Assembly: GCF_017591435.1 (NCBI RefSeq)
Contig: NC_059300.1
Span: 18,561,436 to 18,625,435 of the forward strand
Direction of reading: 5' to 3'
Length of the DNA: 64,000 nucleotides
Origin: Portunus trituberculatus
Lineage: Eukaryota > Arthropoda > Malacostraca > Decapoda > Portunidae
Shown here in pieces: positions 33,137 through 43,704 of the stretch. The stretch's first letter is position 1. Each line of letters opens with the position of its first letter. Both the position numbers and the translations under genes were made by a program. The notes under the pieces are model-generated. The model saw only the letters and a list, made by a program, of their open reading frames with translations, ran no database searches and was not told the origin of the DNA.

Positions 33137-33623
33137 GGGCTGCGTTTGAGACGGCGCACCGGAACGTGCCGGCGTGACACGTATCCTCTCAAACGCGGGT
33201 GAGAGGTAGCGAGTTGCCGTGCCGGGATTCTTTGGGACGCCCGCTCCCGAGAGGTGGTGCTGCGGTGACGTCATTAACAAACATGGCGGCCCAAACAACA
33301 TGTTTCCAGTGCCCTTCGTGCCCTTTCCAGGGACTAGACTATGACTTGGTTCTCCGTTACGCTCACAGATGCACTGGGAAGTACTTTACAAGTACCTGAG
33401 TGGGAGAGGTGCTTTGAAGCAGTGGCAATATTTAGCAGTCATGGATGAAATATTTGCTGGAGATCCATCATAGCTCCTGATGCTTTGGCCGCCAGGGACG
33501 CGTTACCATAGCAACGAAGCGGGTTTGTTTATTTTACAGAGGAAGCTCCCAAAAGCGTTTGAAAAGACGATCCGGGAGTCTAGGTACGCCGGCACATGCC
33601 GGTGCGCCGTCTCAAACACAGCC
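33137..33623. mobile_element. Small inverted-repeat element (MITE) with GGGCTG ends
   Basis: The left end GGGCTGCGTTTGAGACGGCG and the right end CGCCGTCTCAAACACAGCCC pair over about 45 bases, including a CGGCACATGCCG-like inner stem. The length is 487 bp. The flanks do not show a clear duplication. Inside is TGACGTCATTAACAAACATGG, and from 33283 an open frame MAAQTTCFQCPSCPFQG that ends after 38 codons with a C-x2-C and HRC pattern, which could be a captured zinc-finger exon. Confidence 0.7.
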
Positions 33624-33968
33624 CATTGGACAGTGCGCACGGCTTTAGTATTCCCTACGCACTGTTGCGGAACAGTAATCTCGCGTGGCTCACGATTTAA
33701 GGCTCAAATTTACCTTGTAGTTACGTAACTGTAAGGTTTCGTGACCCCTTTTCGTGGTGCACCATGAGTGATAACGATGATCCTGTACCGGCAGGGAGTG
33801 GAGACAGTACTCCGCCTAAAAAGAGGAAGAAAACATGGTACCAGCAGGCTTTTAATGCGGAATGGCTTAAAAATCCTGAACTTAAAGACTGGGTGAAACC
33901 AGATCCAAATGATAAATGTGCAGCTATCTGCAGTGTGTGTGACTTCTCAAGTTAAAAAACTGGGTATA

Positions 33969-35218
33969 ATTCTAGTTTCTGCCCATACTCCCCCCCCTCC
34001 ACCCCCCAACAAGCTTGGGGACAGGTGGGAATGCGGGGTTTGTGTGGGGTACATGAAATGCGTCGGAAATGCGTATTTTTTGCGTAAAATTGAAAAAATT
34101 CCCGTTAAAAAGTCTACGTGATTTTCATTACTAGTTTCATGACGTTGATGAAGCCAACAACAAGCCACGGAGCTCCATCACACTCGGAAATAAGCAGTAC
34201 ACTGACTTGCATTTGTTTATTGCTGGGGTTTGTGGGTAACTAGTGAATAGGATTCTTATTGTGTCTATAGTTCTTTTGTCCAATGACGTGCCACCACCTC
34301 TTAACACCACAAGCTGCGCCAATGGGAATTTGCTATATGTATTCGAAGGCGGGGCACAGCTGGGCAGACAGGTGCACAGAGATCTGTGTGCGCAGTTGAG
34401 CTATGGCCACCAGTGACATTAGTTGTAAAGGTTGCGAATTTGATTACTGGGAAATCATCGCTCCTGCGATGCAAGTCAGTGTACAATCGAGAAGAGGACC
34501 AGCCAGGACCTTCATCCTTTCATTAAGGTATTGTGAGGAGGGGTATTGGTAGAGGTAGGGCATATTGTGTGAAGCTATAAGAGAACTGGTGTGAGGGGAG
34601 GGAAGCTGCCCCAAAGCAAGGATACGGTAGGTTAGGTTTATGTTAGGGTTAGGTTAGTGTTGGGGGGTCCGGGGGGGCGCAGCCCCCCTGGCTAGATTTG
34701 GTTACGTTAGGTTAGGTTTATGTTAGGGTTAGGTTAGTGTTGCAGGGGGTCTGGGAGGGCGCAGCCCCCCGGCTAGGTTAGATTACGTTAGGTTAGGTTT
34801 ATGTTAGGGTTAGGTTAGTGTTGTAGGGGTCTGGGGGGCACAGCCCCCCTGGTTAGGTTAGGTTACGTTAGGTTAGGTTTTTGTCCTTAGATTTTTTGGA
34901 TCGCCATATCTCGCCTCTTTTGGCTTCCCCCCATAACCCCCGATTCCCACGTGCCCCCAAGCTTGTTGGGGGGAAAGGGGGTAATAGAAAAGAATATGTA
35001 AGGAGTTGCTGTTCTATAGATTTACCGAATTACCGAAATTAGTAAAATTAGGAAACTTGTAATGAAAATTCCGTAGACTTTTTAATGGGAATTTTTCCAT
35101 TTTACGCAAAAAATACGCATTTCCGACGCATTTCATGTACCCCACCCAAACCCCGCATTCCCACCTGTCCCCAAGCTTGTTGGGGGGTGGAAGGGGGAGT
35201 ATGGGCAGAAACTAGAAT
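33969..35218. mobile_element. Inverted-repeat element X, splits the hAT zinc finger
   Basis: Arms of about 165 bp: 33969-34135 begins ATTCTAGTTTCTGCCCATAC, and 35055-35218 ends GTATGGGCAGAAACTAGAAT. Both arms contain CCCAACAAGCTTGGGGACAG. It is inserted between the cysteine and histidine halves of the finger of the H1 transposase. AAAAACT occurs outside each end (33954-33960 region and 35224-35230) and could be a 7-8 bp target duplication. The interior carries repeat Y copy 2. No transposase inside. Confidence 0.8.
34150..34985. repeat. Dispersed repeat Y, copy 2, with 80-bp tandem units
   Basis: 34150-34455 matches 21535-21830. From 34627 the segment GTTAGGTTAGGTTTATGTTA begins at 34627, 34707, 34787 and 34867, an exact 80-base period. 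Each unit also has a GGGGGGCGCAGCCCCCC-type palindrome. TTAGG is the arthropod telomere unit; here it is imperfect and interstitial. Confidence 0.85.
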
Positions 35219-36512
35219 TTTATCAAAAACTAACAAGTCCTCTCTCATGCAACATAAAGTTTCTGCAAAGCACGTGAAAAACTACAATGCTAAGAGAAGT
35301 GCTACTGCAATTCAGTCATATCTGAAAAAGAAACCAGCGGAAGACAATCTAGATGATGAAGTTTCCAAAGCAGAACTTCTGCTGGCAGGGTATGTAGCCG
35401 AACACGGAGTGCCCTTCAGGCAGGTTGATCATCTGGTAGAAACCATGAAGCAAATGTTTCCCAAATGTGAAGTGGCTCATAGTTTGAAAGCAAAGAGAAC
35501 AAAAAATTCTTACTTGATGCAAGACGGCATTGCATGGGAAGAAAAACAATGGGTAGCAAAAGATTGCAGTGAAAAATGGTTTTCTCTGATAATAGATGAA
35601 TGTACTGATGTGTCAGTATCGCAAGTACTTGCGGTGATGGTGCGATTTTATGATGAACAAAAGTGTAAAGTTACAGACGCACTATTGGATATTGTTGAAA
35701 TCGAAAACGGAACAGCAGAAGGACTCTATCAGTCAGTGAAAGAACTGCTAAAATGTAAAGGCATACCAATGGAAAATATTATTGGATTCTCCAGTGACAA
35801 CTGTTCCATTATGCTGGGGCCCAACAAAGGATTTCAGGCACTACTTAAAAAGGATTGTCCATCTGTTTTCATATTGGGATGTGTCTGTCATTCATTTGCT
35901 CTGCCTTCAAGCCATGCTAGCAAACACTTACCATCATGGCTCGAAACATTTGTAAGAAATGTATGCTGCTATTTTGCACGTAGTAGCAAGCGTCAAAATG
36001 ACCTGAAAATTATCCAAAGCCCAAATTGCTAAAATTATCAGAGACTCGTTGGCTTTTCAGATCAGAAGTCATAGCCAGAATACTCGAACAGTGGGAAGCA
36101 CTGCAACTTTTTTTTCAAAGTGAAGCAAAGAAAAATGATGATGGAGCTGCCATGATATACAAGACCATGATTACTCCTGGAACCAAGCATATGCGGCTAT
36201 TCTTGAACTATATCCTCCCTAAAGTGGACAGAATGAATTTAGAATTCCAGTCTGAATATTTCAGACTTGCATAACTTTTCACCACAGTTTCCGATGAGTA
36301 CAGGAGTATCATGGGAATGTTTGTTCGTGATGAAGTGGTAGCCAACAAAGATTTATCTCTCATTGACTCAAGAAATGATTCTTTGTACAAAGATATCAGT
36401 GAAATTAACCTTGGTGGCAGGTGTGGAGCTTTGCTAATCAAGGAACCTTTGGGAGACCAAGACAAAAGGTTTCGTCTCGACTGCCGAAAGTTTCTGGTAG
36501 AACTGTGCCTAC

Positions 36513-37550
36513 TAGGGCTGGGTGGGATCCGAGTACTGGATCCGGATCCACCGGATCCGACAAGGCAGGAGGGATTCGATTACCAGCCTCTGGTACTCGA
36601 ATCCACTGACGATTACTTGCTGGCTGAGGCGAATCCTGACGAATTCGGTACTCAGATACATTACTTTCCAGGCAGAGGTGAATTCTGATGGATCTGGCGA
36701 TCATTCACTTTTGTTTTTCGCTTTTTGGGCTTCATGATTTAATTATTGGTAAAAAAAAGCAGAATTGGCTAGAAATATTATCTATATAAATTAGTCAGCG
36801 AGAGACATTTAGAATATGAATTTAGTGTTGCCATTCATGCCTCAATTTCTCCGAAGGCTGATTGGCTGATACGCTGTGACGTCAGAACGTACCATATAAA
36901 TAGTCCCGCGTATATATAAATAACAAAACTGAAATAAAGAAAAATTTAAAAATAAAAATAGCAAAAATGGCCTAATACCTATGCCAGGGTAATGGCCAAA
37001 AAAAAAAAAAAAAAAAAAAAATTCAGTGCAGCCTTGACACCACAGAGATAGGGGGGAACGCGACAGTCATCTTCATAGCCATATGGCCATAGAATTATGT
37101 AATTGTGCAGAGCGAAATAAATTTAATAAATCTAACATCCTCCCTCTATTAAACTGCGTGTTAATTGTTTTCTAGAAATTATTAGTCTTGTCAGTAGCCT
37201 TCGTCTGAAGGCAAGTACTCGGATGCGGGGCTGTGAGACTCCAGTACCACCGAGTCTAAATGATTACCGCGCGGGGAGACGAATCCAAACAGCGAGACGA
37301 TTACCGCTCGGGGAGATGAATCCAAGCAGCGAGACGATTACCGCGCGGGAAGACGAATCCAAGCAGCGAGACGAGTACCGCCCTGCTTGGATTCGTCATA
37401 GGGCAGCCAGTCGGATCCCGCTCTCAGGCAAATCCAGCGCCGCGCCAGCCCATGCTCAAGTACTCGGATTCGGATTCGGACTCCACGGATCCACCAGACC
37501 AAGTAATCGGATTCGTGAGTACATAAAAAGTCGGATCCTGCCCAGCTCTA
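36513..37550. mobile_element. Non-autonomous hAT element inside the H1 transposase
   Basis: Terminal repeats TAGGGCTGGGTGGGATCCGA and TAGAGCTGGGCAGGATCCGA (right end read in reverse), followed by GGATCC-rich sub-terminal repeats. The flanking 8-bp copies are GTGCCTAC (36505-36512) and GTGCGTAC (37551-37558). Both the 8-bp duplication and the TAGNG start fit the hAT superfamily. Removing it restores the transposase reading (FLVELC, then QKRF). The interior has short direct repeats with GATTACCGC and an A-run, but no transposase. Confidence 0.88.
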
Positions 37551-38387
37551 GTGCGTACAGATGCAAAAAAGATTCACTTTTCATGGCAACAGTGTGCTTT
37601 CATTGTTAAGAATCATCGACCCGAGAGAATCTTTATCACCCAAGAGGAACTCAAGTGACATGAAAATTAGCACTCAGTTTTCCAATGCTTGTGAAGGAGG
37701 ATGAATTGGACGTCTTGCAAGATCAGTGGAAGGATTTACTATATGCAAAAGAAGCAGTGAAGAATCTTAATGTGAAGGCAACTGCATTCTGGAGTTAATT
37801 AAAATCAGTGAAGGATGGGAACAATGAGCCGAGATTTGCCTGTTTATCAAAATTCATGTGCGGTCTGTTAGCTCTGCCACATTCGTCTCCATGTGTGGAA
37901 TGGGTATTTTCGCAGCTTAACATGATAAAAACAAAGCAAACAAACAGGCTTGGTGTGTTCACCTCGTCAAACAGACATCTTGCCAAACAAGCGATCAGCC
38001 GTCAAGAGGTACCATGCTATCAATGGCAACCATCAACATCCCTTATCAAAGACGTGAAAAGTGGGCAGTGTTACCGAAGGTGTGTCGAGAGAGAACGTCA
38101 AGGAAAAGAGGAGAATATGGCAACACTGCATCCAGCTGCGGAGGATGCCATTGAGAGTGAAGTAGACGAACCACCAACTCGTGTATACCTGCAGTAATAC
38201 TGAAAGGTAAGAATTAATCTTATTTAAGGCAAATTGTGTTAATTCTTGTCTTTTTTAAATCTTGGGAAATTTTGGTCGATCTTGGATTGTTTTCGGAGTG
38301 ACTTTTGGGAAATTCGAAATTTGCCACTGGTCACCCTGCCGTCAGAGATGGCGGATGGCAGCACACAGGTGGCTTTCGTATGAAGAG

Positions 38388-40315
38388 ATTGATTGATTGA
38401 TTGATACATTTATTGTTGAATTAATAGATAATTACAACAAAGGAGGAGGATGGGCCTTGCCAACCCCCCCTGGGCAAAGACTTAAGGTTAAAGTATCACA
38501 AAAATAACTCTGGACAGTATACACAACAAGAATACAAGTATTTCAATAAATAAATACACATATTGCACACCTTATTGCCTAAGACATCCTACAGTCTGGG
38601 AGCAAACTGAGGATATTCCCTGAGTATTTCCCTGAGGGTGGCAGAGTCTAGGAGATGGTCAATGAGGCTGTACAAGTCATGCTGACCTTGTGGCCTAAAT
38701 TTAGCAATGAGAGGACATTCCATGATATAGTGACGCAGAGTGTCCCCTTGGTGTAGCACACAGCACACACCAGGAGAAGCACTGACTTCCCAAAAGTATT
38801 TGTAGCCTAATCTGAGCCTCATTGCCACCCTGTCATGTGATGCAGTGTGTCTCCCGTAGGTGTAAGCACAGCTCTGGGAGACACGTGCATAGTGAAGACT
38901 AGTGCTACTGCCCCTATGGCAACAAAGCTCCAACTGATCACTAATGCTACTTTGTACAAAGTCCTTAATGCTACTCTTAACATAACCCAGAGTGTACTCA
39001 GTGCCAGGGTCCACTGTGTCATCTTGTAGGGCACACTGAGCAAGGTGGTCTGCTTTTTCATTTAGCGGATACCCACATGAGAGGGTATCCAGATGAAATG
39101 GACCGTGGCACCAGCACCTTCTAGGGCGTGGATGAGATCAAGACACTTATTAACTAGATCACAGTCCATGGGGAGGTGGATTGAAGGGCGTACAATGCAG
39201 CCTGACTGTCAATAAAGAAATATACATTCTTATGGAGAGGCGCCACAATGTGGAGCGCCTCCAGTACAGCATACAGTTCTGCTCTAGTGGAAGACATGGG
39301 TGCAGGGAGCCGCCTGGAAACCTCAGTGTCAGTGTAGAGACTGGCAGAGATGTAGTCACGGATGAACAGCCCACATCCAGACCTGCTGCCATTGACTGAC
39401 CCATCACAATAAACATGAATAGCCTGAACGTGTGGGTACTTGGACAATTTAGTCATGAACATGTCTTGCAGCACATGAGGGAGCCAGTCCCTCTTGGGCT
39501 GATGCAGTGAGTGAATATCAACACTGACACGGTGAGGGTTCCAGGCGGGTTGCAGCGGTGACATAACAACGTTAATACAAGCCTCGGCTACACCTACACT
39601 TGTCAGTACTCCCAAGATCTTCCTGAGGTATGGTGTTGTAGGAGTGCGAGGATCATGATACAGGGGGGTCAGTGATCCCTTTAGAGAGTCAGAGCCCGTG
39701 CATAGCATCCGACTAATTGTGCAACAAGTAATTTCCTGTACCCTACACATAATACTCGGCAGGTGCAGTTCAGCTCTGAGGACTTCAATCCGTGCAGTCC
39801 TGGGGCATCCCAAGATTATCCGCATGGCTTCATTCTGTACAAGCTCCAGGGGACGGAGTTGAGTGGCACTAAACTGTATTAAAACAGGGGCGGCATAATC
39901 AATAAGGGACCGTATGACAGATATATAGAACATTCTTAGGACTGGAATGCCTGCCCCCAGGCCCCTGTTGGCTAGCAGCCGAAGTGGTGCTAGCCGTGGC
40001 AGACAGAGGTCTCGAACATAGTGGACGGCTTGAAGAGACTTCCTAAAACTCATCTGAACACCCAGGTACTTGTGTATGTGAACTCTAGGGATGGGAATGT
40101 TATTTACAATGGGCAGCCGAGAGACCTTCCCTTTAGCTTGAAATTTTGTTTTACATTCATTAATCACGAGTCCCATTTGGACACACAACGCTGCCAGCTG
40201 TAACAAAGCAACCTGGAGAATCCTGGGTGTGGGGCATTGGAGGAGTATCTGGGTGCCCTGCAGAAAGGAACAGCATGCAATTTTGTCCATTAAAACATTG
40301 AAAAGCATTGGACTA
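38388..40315 (-). mobile_element. RNase H-bearing LINE (I/R1-like group), 5'-truncated
   Basis: The 3' end has (GATT)n at 38388-38405, a short-repeat tail seen in I-like elements. It carries RT C-terminal, RNase H and post-RNase H domains on the minus strand. The 5' end is lost near 40315, where a SINE-like segment begins. Confidence 0.75.
38589..40308 (-). pseudogene. LINE ORF2 C-terminal half: RT thumb, RNase H and tail domain
   Basis: Segment 40308-39154 is open for 384 codons: MLFNVLMDKIA (end of RT palm; the catalytic box is deleted just after it), YLGVQMSFRKSLQ, SLIDYAAPVLIQFSATQL (thumb), then RNase H with IHVYCDGSVNGSRSGCG, RAELYAVLEALH and FFIDSQAALYAL, which shows the D-E-D acids. 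A stop and frameshift follow near 39154. 39014-38589 continues with the tail domain (AMRLRLGYKYFWE, CCVLHQGDTLRHYIMECPL). The RNase H fourth acid is not in frame. Inactive. RNase H plus the cysteine-histidine tail places it in the I/R1-like group. Confidence 0.82.
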
Positions 40316-40319
40316 AGGA

Positions 40320-40515
40320 CTCATATGAAGAGAACACATCTCGACCAGCGCTCCAGGAAATGGCCAGCTGGCTGGGACAGAGTGTGGGCGTGCACTCTAC
40401 CTACTCACTGCTAGGTGAACAGGAGCTACACGTGAAAGGAGACACACTCAACCAAGATGTATTAGACTTAGTCTAATACATATTGCACTCAACTATCTCC
40501 ACCTGACCGGGGAAT
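40320..40515 (-). mobile_element. tRNA-derived SINE fragment
   Basis: Minus strand from about 40515: GGGGTTCAATTCCCCGGTCA, which contains a B box (GGTTCAATTCC), then the GGTGGAGATA, GTGTCTCC and CACCTAGCAGTGAGTAGGTA body also found in the SINE at 3755-4028. The tRNA 5' half is missing and the 3' part diverges. A 33-bp palindrome is inserted at 40453-40485. Confidence 0.7.
40453..40485. mobile_element. 33-bp palindromic insertion with 8-bp flanking duplication
   Basis: The insert is a palindrome with 16-base arms, one mismatch and one central base (ATGTATTAGACT against AGTCTAATACAT). CACTCAAC occurs at 40445-40452 and again at 40486-40493. The related SINE near 3952-3970 has the same context without the insert. 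This fits a minimal relic of a DNA transposon that makes 8-bp duplications, but it could be a replication-derived palindrome. Confidence 0.6.
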
Positions 40516-40917
40516 TGAACCCCAATTAAAATCATCAAGTACAAATATACACGTCTGTTCTGGTAAAAGAAAAAAAATGTATACATCCTACTAAAATGTG
40601 ATAATTTAAAAAGTATTCATTAAAATATGTGTAAAAACTAAGATATATTCCTTTAAAAAAATAAAATCTTAAAAAAATCAGTTGGGTCCAGCTAGATGGA
40701 AGCAGGCTTTCAGTAAATGCTGTGTGGTGATTTCGTGTTGCTCATATTTTTTCCACAATTAAAATATGCGACCTTGCTGAGATTTAACTATTTCTTTGGT
40801 ACCTGACAAGTTTTCCATCCTTTACTAAGCGAACCTGCATGTGAACATTTATTGCCTCTTTGTGTAAGAGGGGAACTAAAATGTAAAATGGAATATGTGA
40901 GTTGCCTGCATTGCTAT
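40516..40917. other. No gene seen
   Basis: A/T-rich sequence with stops in all frames. The part next to 40918 may be the decayed C-terminus of the MULE transposase, but no residues can be assigned. Confidence 0.5.
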
Positions 40918-42275
40918 TTAATCGTCGGTGATATCTACGTCATTATTTGTGCGTATGCTTTGACCAAACACGCACCAATCTGCTGGTGTCCATTGTCCAG
41001 TAATCCAAGTATCACGTATATAATGCATCAAATCAAGACAAGATCCAACAGGTACCTGCGACTCCAAGTTAGAAAAAGTTATTGAAATATGTTGCTCTGG
41101 AAGGAAAGGTAAAGCCATTAATTGACGAATAAAATTTTGTATGGGGCGATATCTGACATAAAACACTGCTAATGCTATACTTTGCACTTTCCTCCATACA
41201 GCTTGCTTCCAGTGGAAGGCTCAACCCTGCATTTTGGCTGAAGGGAAAACTTATCTCGTTGCTGACCATACTGTCGATTCAAAATCCATGACAAACTTTT
41301 GAACATTGCACTCCCAAATGAGTCTTACTATTGCCTTCAGTACTTTCCTGTAATCTTTTTTCCTTTTTCCTGACATAGTGCAAATGATAAAGGAACTTGT
41401 TTGATGTTCCCTTCATCGCCCTTTATGAATGCATGAATCCCAAATAGTTGCTTAAAGGGATCTCTCACAACTCGAAATGTGGCATCCATGTACCACGTCT
41501 TTGCATCTTTTAAGAGTGAAACTTGTGTGTCTGTGCAAAAAACCATGTGACGCACATTTTTCATACGAATATCAGCTTTAAGAAATTCCTTCGGGATATA
41601 TTCATTAGCCACATCAAAATTTATTGTACTAGGCTCATCAGGTCTGTCTTTTTGCCGCAAGCAATTTGCGACTCGGGCTATGTATTGAGTATTAATACCA
41701 GTGTCGAAGTCTCCTATCTCTGCTAAGGCACGATCAACTAGAGCGGTGGCTGACGTAAAATGGTTTTCTTTTTCTGTGGCCATAGTCTTAACACAGGCTG
41801 TAACTTCGGCTTTCACAGCAGCGCCAGGGTCATGTTGGTGCACGTGAGACCGGGTACCACGAACAAACGTTGAAAAGTTCTGTATAACCGTTGCTGGACA
41901 AGTAAGGGCCTTGCTGCATACACTACACCGCCAAATACACTTTCCCGAACGTGTCATTTTCTTACCAAGGGCCTTTTTAGGGTAGGTAAATCCTAAGGAG
42001 TCCACAAGAAGTGTGTTCCGACCCCTGGTTGCACCGTCGATAAGTTCATAAGTAACCCTAAGATCATCCCCTTCATCAGAGATGCTTTGCAATGAATCAT
42101 CAGCAATTACATCCTCTTCAATGGGATGTGGAATAGATGGTCTATCAGTAATATCCGGTAGATGTACATCAGTGTTAATTTCCATACTCTCGCAGTGACT
42201 CTGTAGGTGAGGTACTCTCGCAGTATGAAGCTGTATCTAGGGTAGTACCACTTAACTCCGTAGTATCAGTAACAT

Positions 42276-42307
<32 letters not shown>

Positions 42308-42656
42308 ATTAATTTCTTCATAATATGTCTCACTTAATTATGTTTTACAAATATGTATCTCTTTGAAATGTTAATTCTAGTAATGTATCTAACTTTATTG
42401 TGCGAAATGTCATCTTTCGGGGAATTCCCATAATAACGTATTTTTAATGCATATAAGTACCTGTGCTTTGTGAACTGCAATCCTTGCAATACCACTCAAT
42501 GTCAACAAGCTCCCCAATGTTCATGCGGCGGTATTCCTCTTGAGTAACACCACTTTCACAAGTACGGTGCTGCCAAAGATCACAGGCATCACACCACAAT
42601 CCCTGCTGCCGTTGTCGGACTTGAGTTTTGCAAACAACACATGGGTGAGCAGCCAT
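40918..42656 (-). pseudogene. MULE transposase gene with PHD finger and FLYWCH-like finger
   Basis: Exon 1 (42656-42461): MAAHPCVVC, WCDACDLWQHRTC, IEWYCKDC, the C4HC3 pattern of a PHD finger. Intron 42460-42279 has GT...AG borders and a (CT)n polypyrimidine tract before the AG. Exon 2 from 42278 needs a small frame correction near 42200, where ACTGCGAGAGTA is duplicated. Then 42185-41337 is open: a FLYWCH-like region (LGFTYPKKALGKK, KCIWRCSVCSKAL, HVHQHDPG) and the MULE core KTWYMDATFRVVRDPFKQLF (first catalytic aspartate). After frameshifts, 41330-40918 continues with FHWKQAVWRKVQ-like sequence, MALPFLPEQHI and VFGQSIRTNNDV. The C-terminus is not readable. No terminal inverted repeats were found. 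MULE elements move by cut and paste; whether this copy is an element or a domesticated gene is open, but the frameshifts argue for a relic. Confidence 0.8.
42280..42306. repeat. (AG)n tract used as polypyrimidine tract
   Basis: About 12 AG units, which on the minus strand are the (CT)n just before the intron acceptor of the MULE gene. Confidence 0.85.
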
Positions 42657-43700
42657 GACAAAAGTGTGAAATTATGCACATGTTTTGCTTCGAAGAAGCT
42701 ATCGATCAAATTCTTTCAAACCTGAGTCTTTAGGTGAATGACACTGAATACTGAATCGGAAAAAAAAGACAGATTAGCTCAAATGCTTCAAACCGTTACC
42801 TATTTGTGGATTCACGCCAGGGAAACGTGTTTGCTATCGTTCATTAACGTTTATGAAATTTGAAAAAAATGCTCCAAACGCTGGATAAGGCTACGTTCCC
42901 AAGGGGAACACTGATAAAAAAAGAGATTAGTAAAGATATGTATTATACTGTTTGGACTTACAAAGCTTTCTCACTGATGCTTTCTAACTTATATATTTCT
43001 CACTGACGTGTCTGCATGGCAACCCTGTTGATCCAGGCAGCGAATGCACTGTCAGTCAACACTAAGCAGGAGGAAATAGGTGAGTATGAATTGTGGCATA
43101 ACTGATTAGCTAAAAGATGTATCTTATTTTGTACTTCAAGTAAGTAACGTTCTGTGTATGCGTCATATGCTGCGCCTTGCCGTGGGCGCTCGTCACCTAA
43201 GCCGTTGAACTGGGTAGTAACTGCCAACTTGCTTTGCTACTAAATTTGCAGTCAGGCAGCCTGCATGCATGGTAATAACACTGGCGATCTTAATTTAACG
43301 TGCTGTAAAAAGATAGAAATAATCTTAACTTGCTGTAAAAAGATAAAGAATAAAAAGGCCGGAGTGACTAGGATTGGAGGTCGGAGTGACAAGGGTGGGA
43401 GGCCGGGGTGCCTAGGGTGGGGGGCCGGAGTGACTAGGGTGTAGGCCGGAGTGACCTGGTGCCGGAGTGACCTGATGCTGGAATGACTTGTTACCAAAGC
43501 TACTAACTTAAATCTTTAGAAATAATACATTAACTGTAATTAAATACATGTATAAGATGCTTAAAATAGGTAAAGATTTGTGAATATTAATACTAATGAG
43601 AAATATACAGAATATTTAGGAAGAGATAGAGAGTGAGAGAAGGAGAAATATATAGAGAAAAAAAATAATACATAAATATTTCTAGCTATTAATACTCATT
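42657..43700. other. No gene recognised; GC-rich minisatellite at 43358-43490
   Basis: A minus-strand frame of 75 codons ends at 43000 (GLGDERPRQGAAYDAYTERY) without a known domain. At 43358-43490 five degenerate copies of a GGCCGGAGTGACTAGGGTG unit of about 22-28 bases form a minisatellite. Confidence 0.5.
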
Positions 43701-43704
43701 ATTG

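Larger units (their letters stand above)
33764..38197 (+). pseudogene. hAT transposase of H1, interrupted twice
   Basis: Starts MSDNDDPVPAGSGDSTPPKK at 33764. Segment 1 (33764-33954) holds a WL-NPELKDWVKPDPND motif and the cysteine pair CSVC of a BED-like finger. Element X then intervenes, and the histidine half (MQHKVSAKHVKN) resumes at about 35225. Segment 2 (to 36030) carries FSLIIDECTDVSVSQVLAVM, the RNase H-like catalytic start, and ENIIGFSSDNCSIM. After a frameshift near 36026 comes LSETRWLFRSEVIARILEQW. The hAT MITE interrupts at 36512. Segment 3 (37551-38197) has QKRFTFHGNSVL and the C-terminal dimerisation block LLALPHSSPCVEWVFSQLN, with frame breaks near 37690 and 37800. Inactive. 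Confidence 0.85.
30134..38338 (+). mobile_element. hAT DNA transposon H1 with nested insertions
   Basis: The left terminal repeat CAGGGTGACCGGACTTGGG and the right terminal repeat CCACTGGTCACCCTG, with sub-terminal TTGGGAAAT motifs on both sides, bracket a hAT transposase gene. The CAGGGTGACC end type is typical of hAT. A clean 8-bp target duplication is not found (GTCAGTCA on the left, CCGTCAGA on the right), so the flanks have changed. Insertions inside: (AG)n at 30231-30279, LINE J2, a MITE at 33137, element X at 33969 and a hAT MITE at 36513. Confidence 0.8.
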
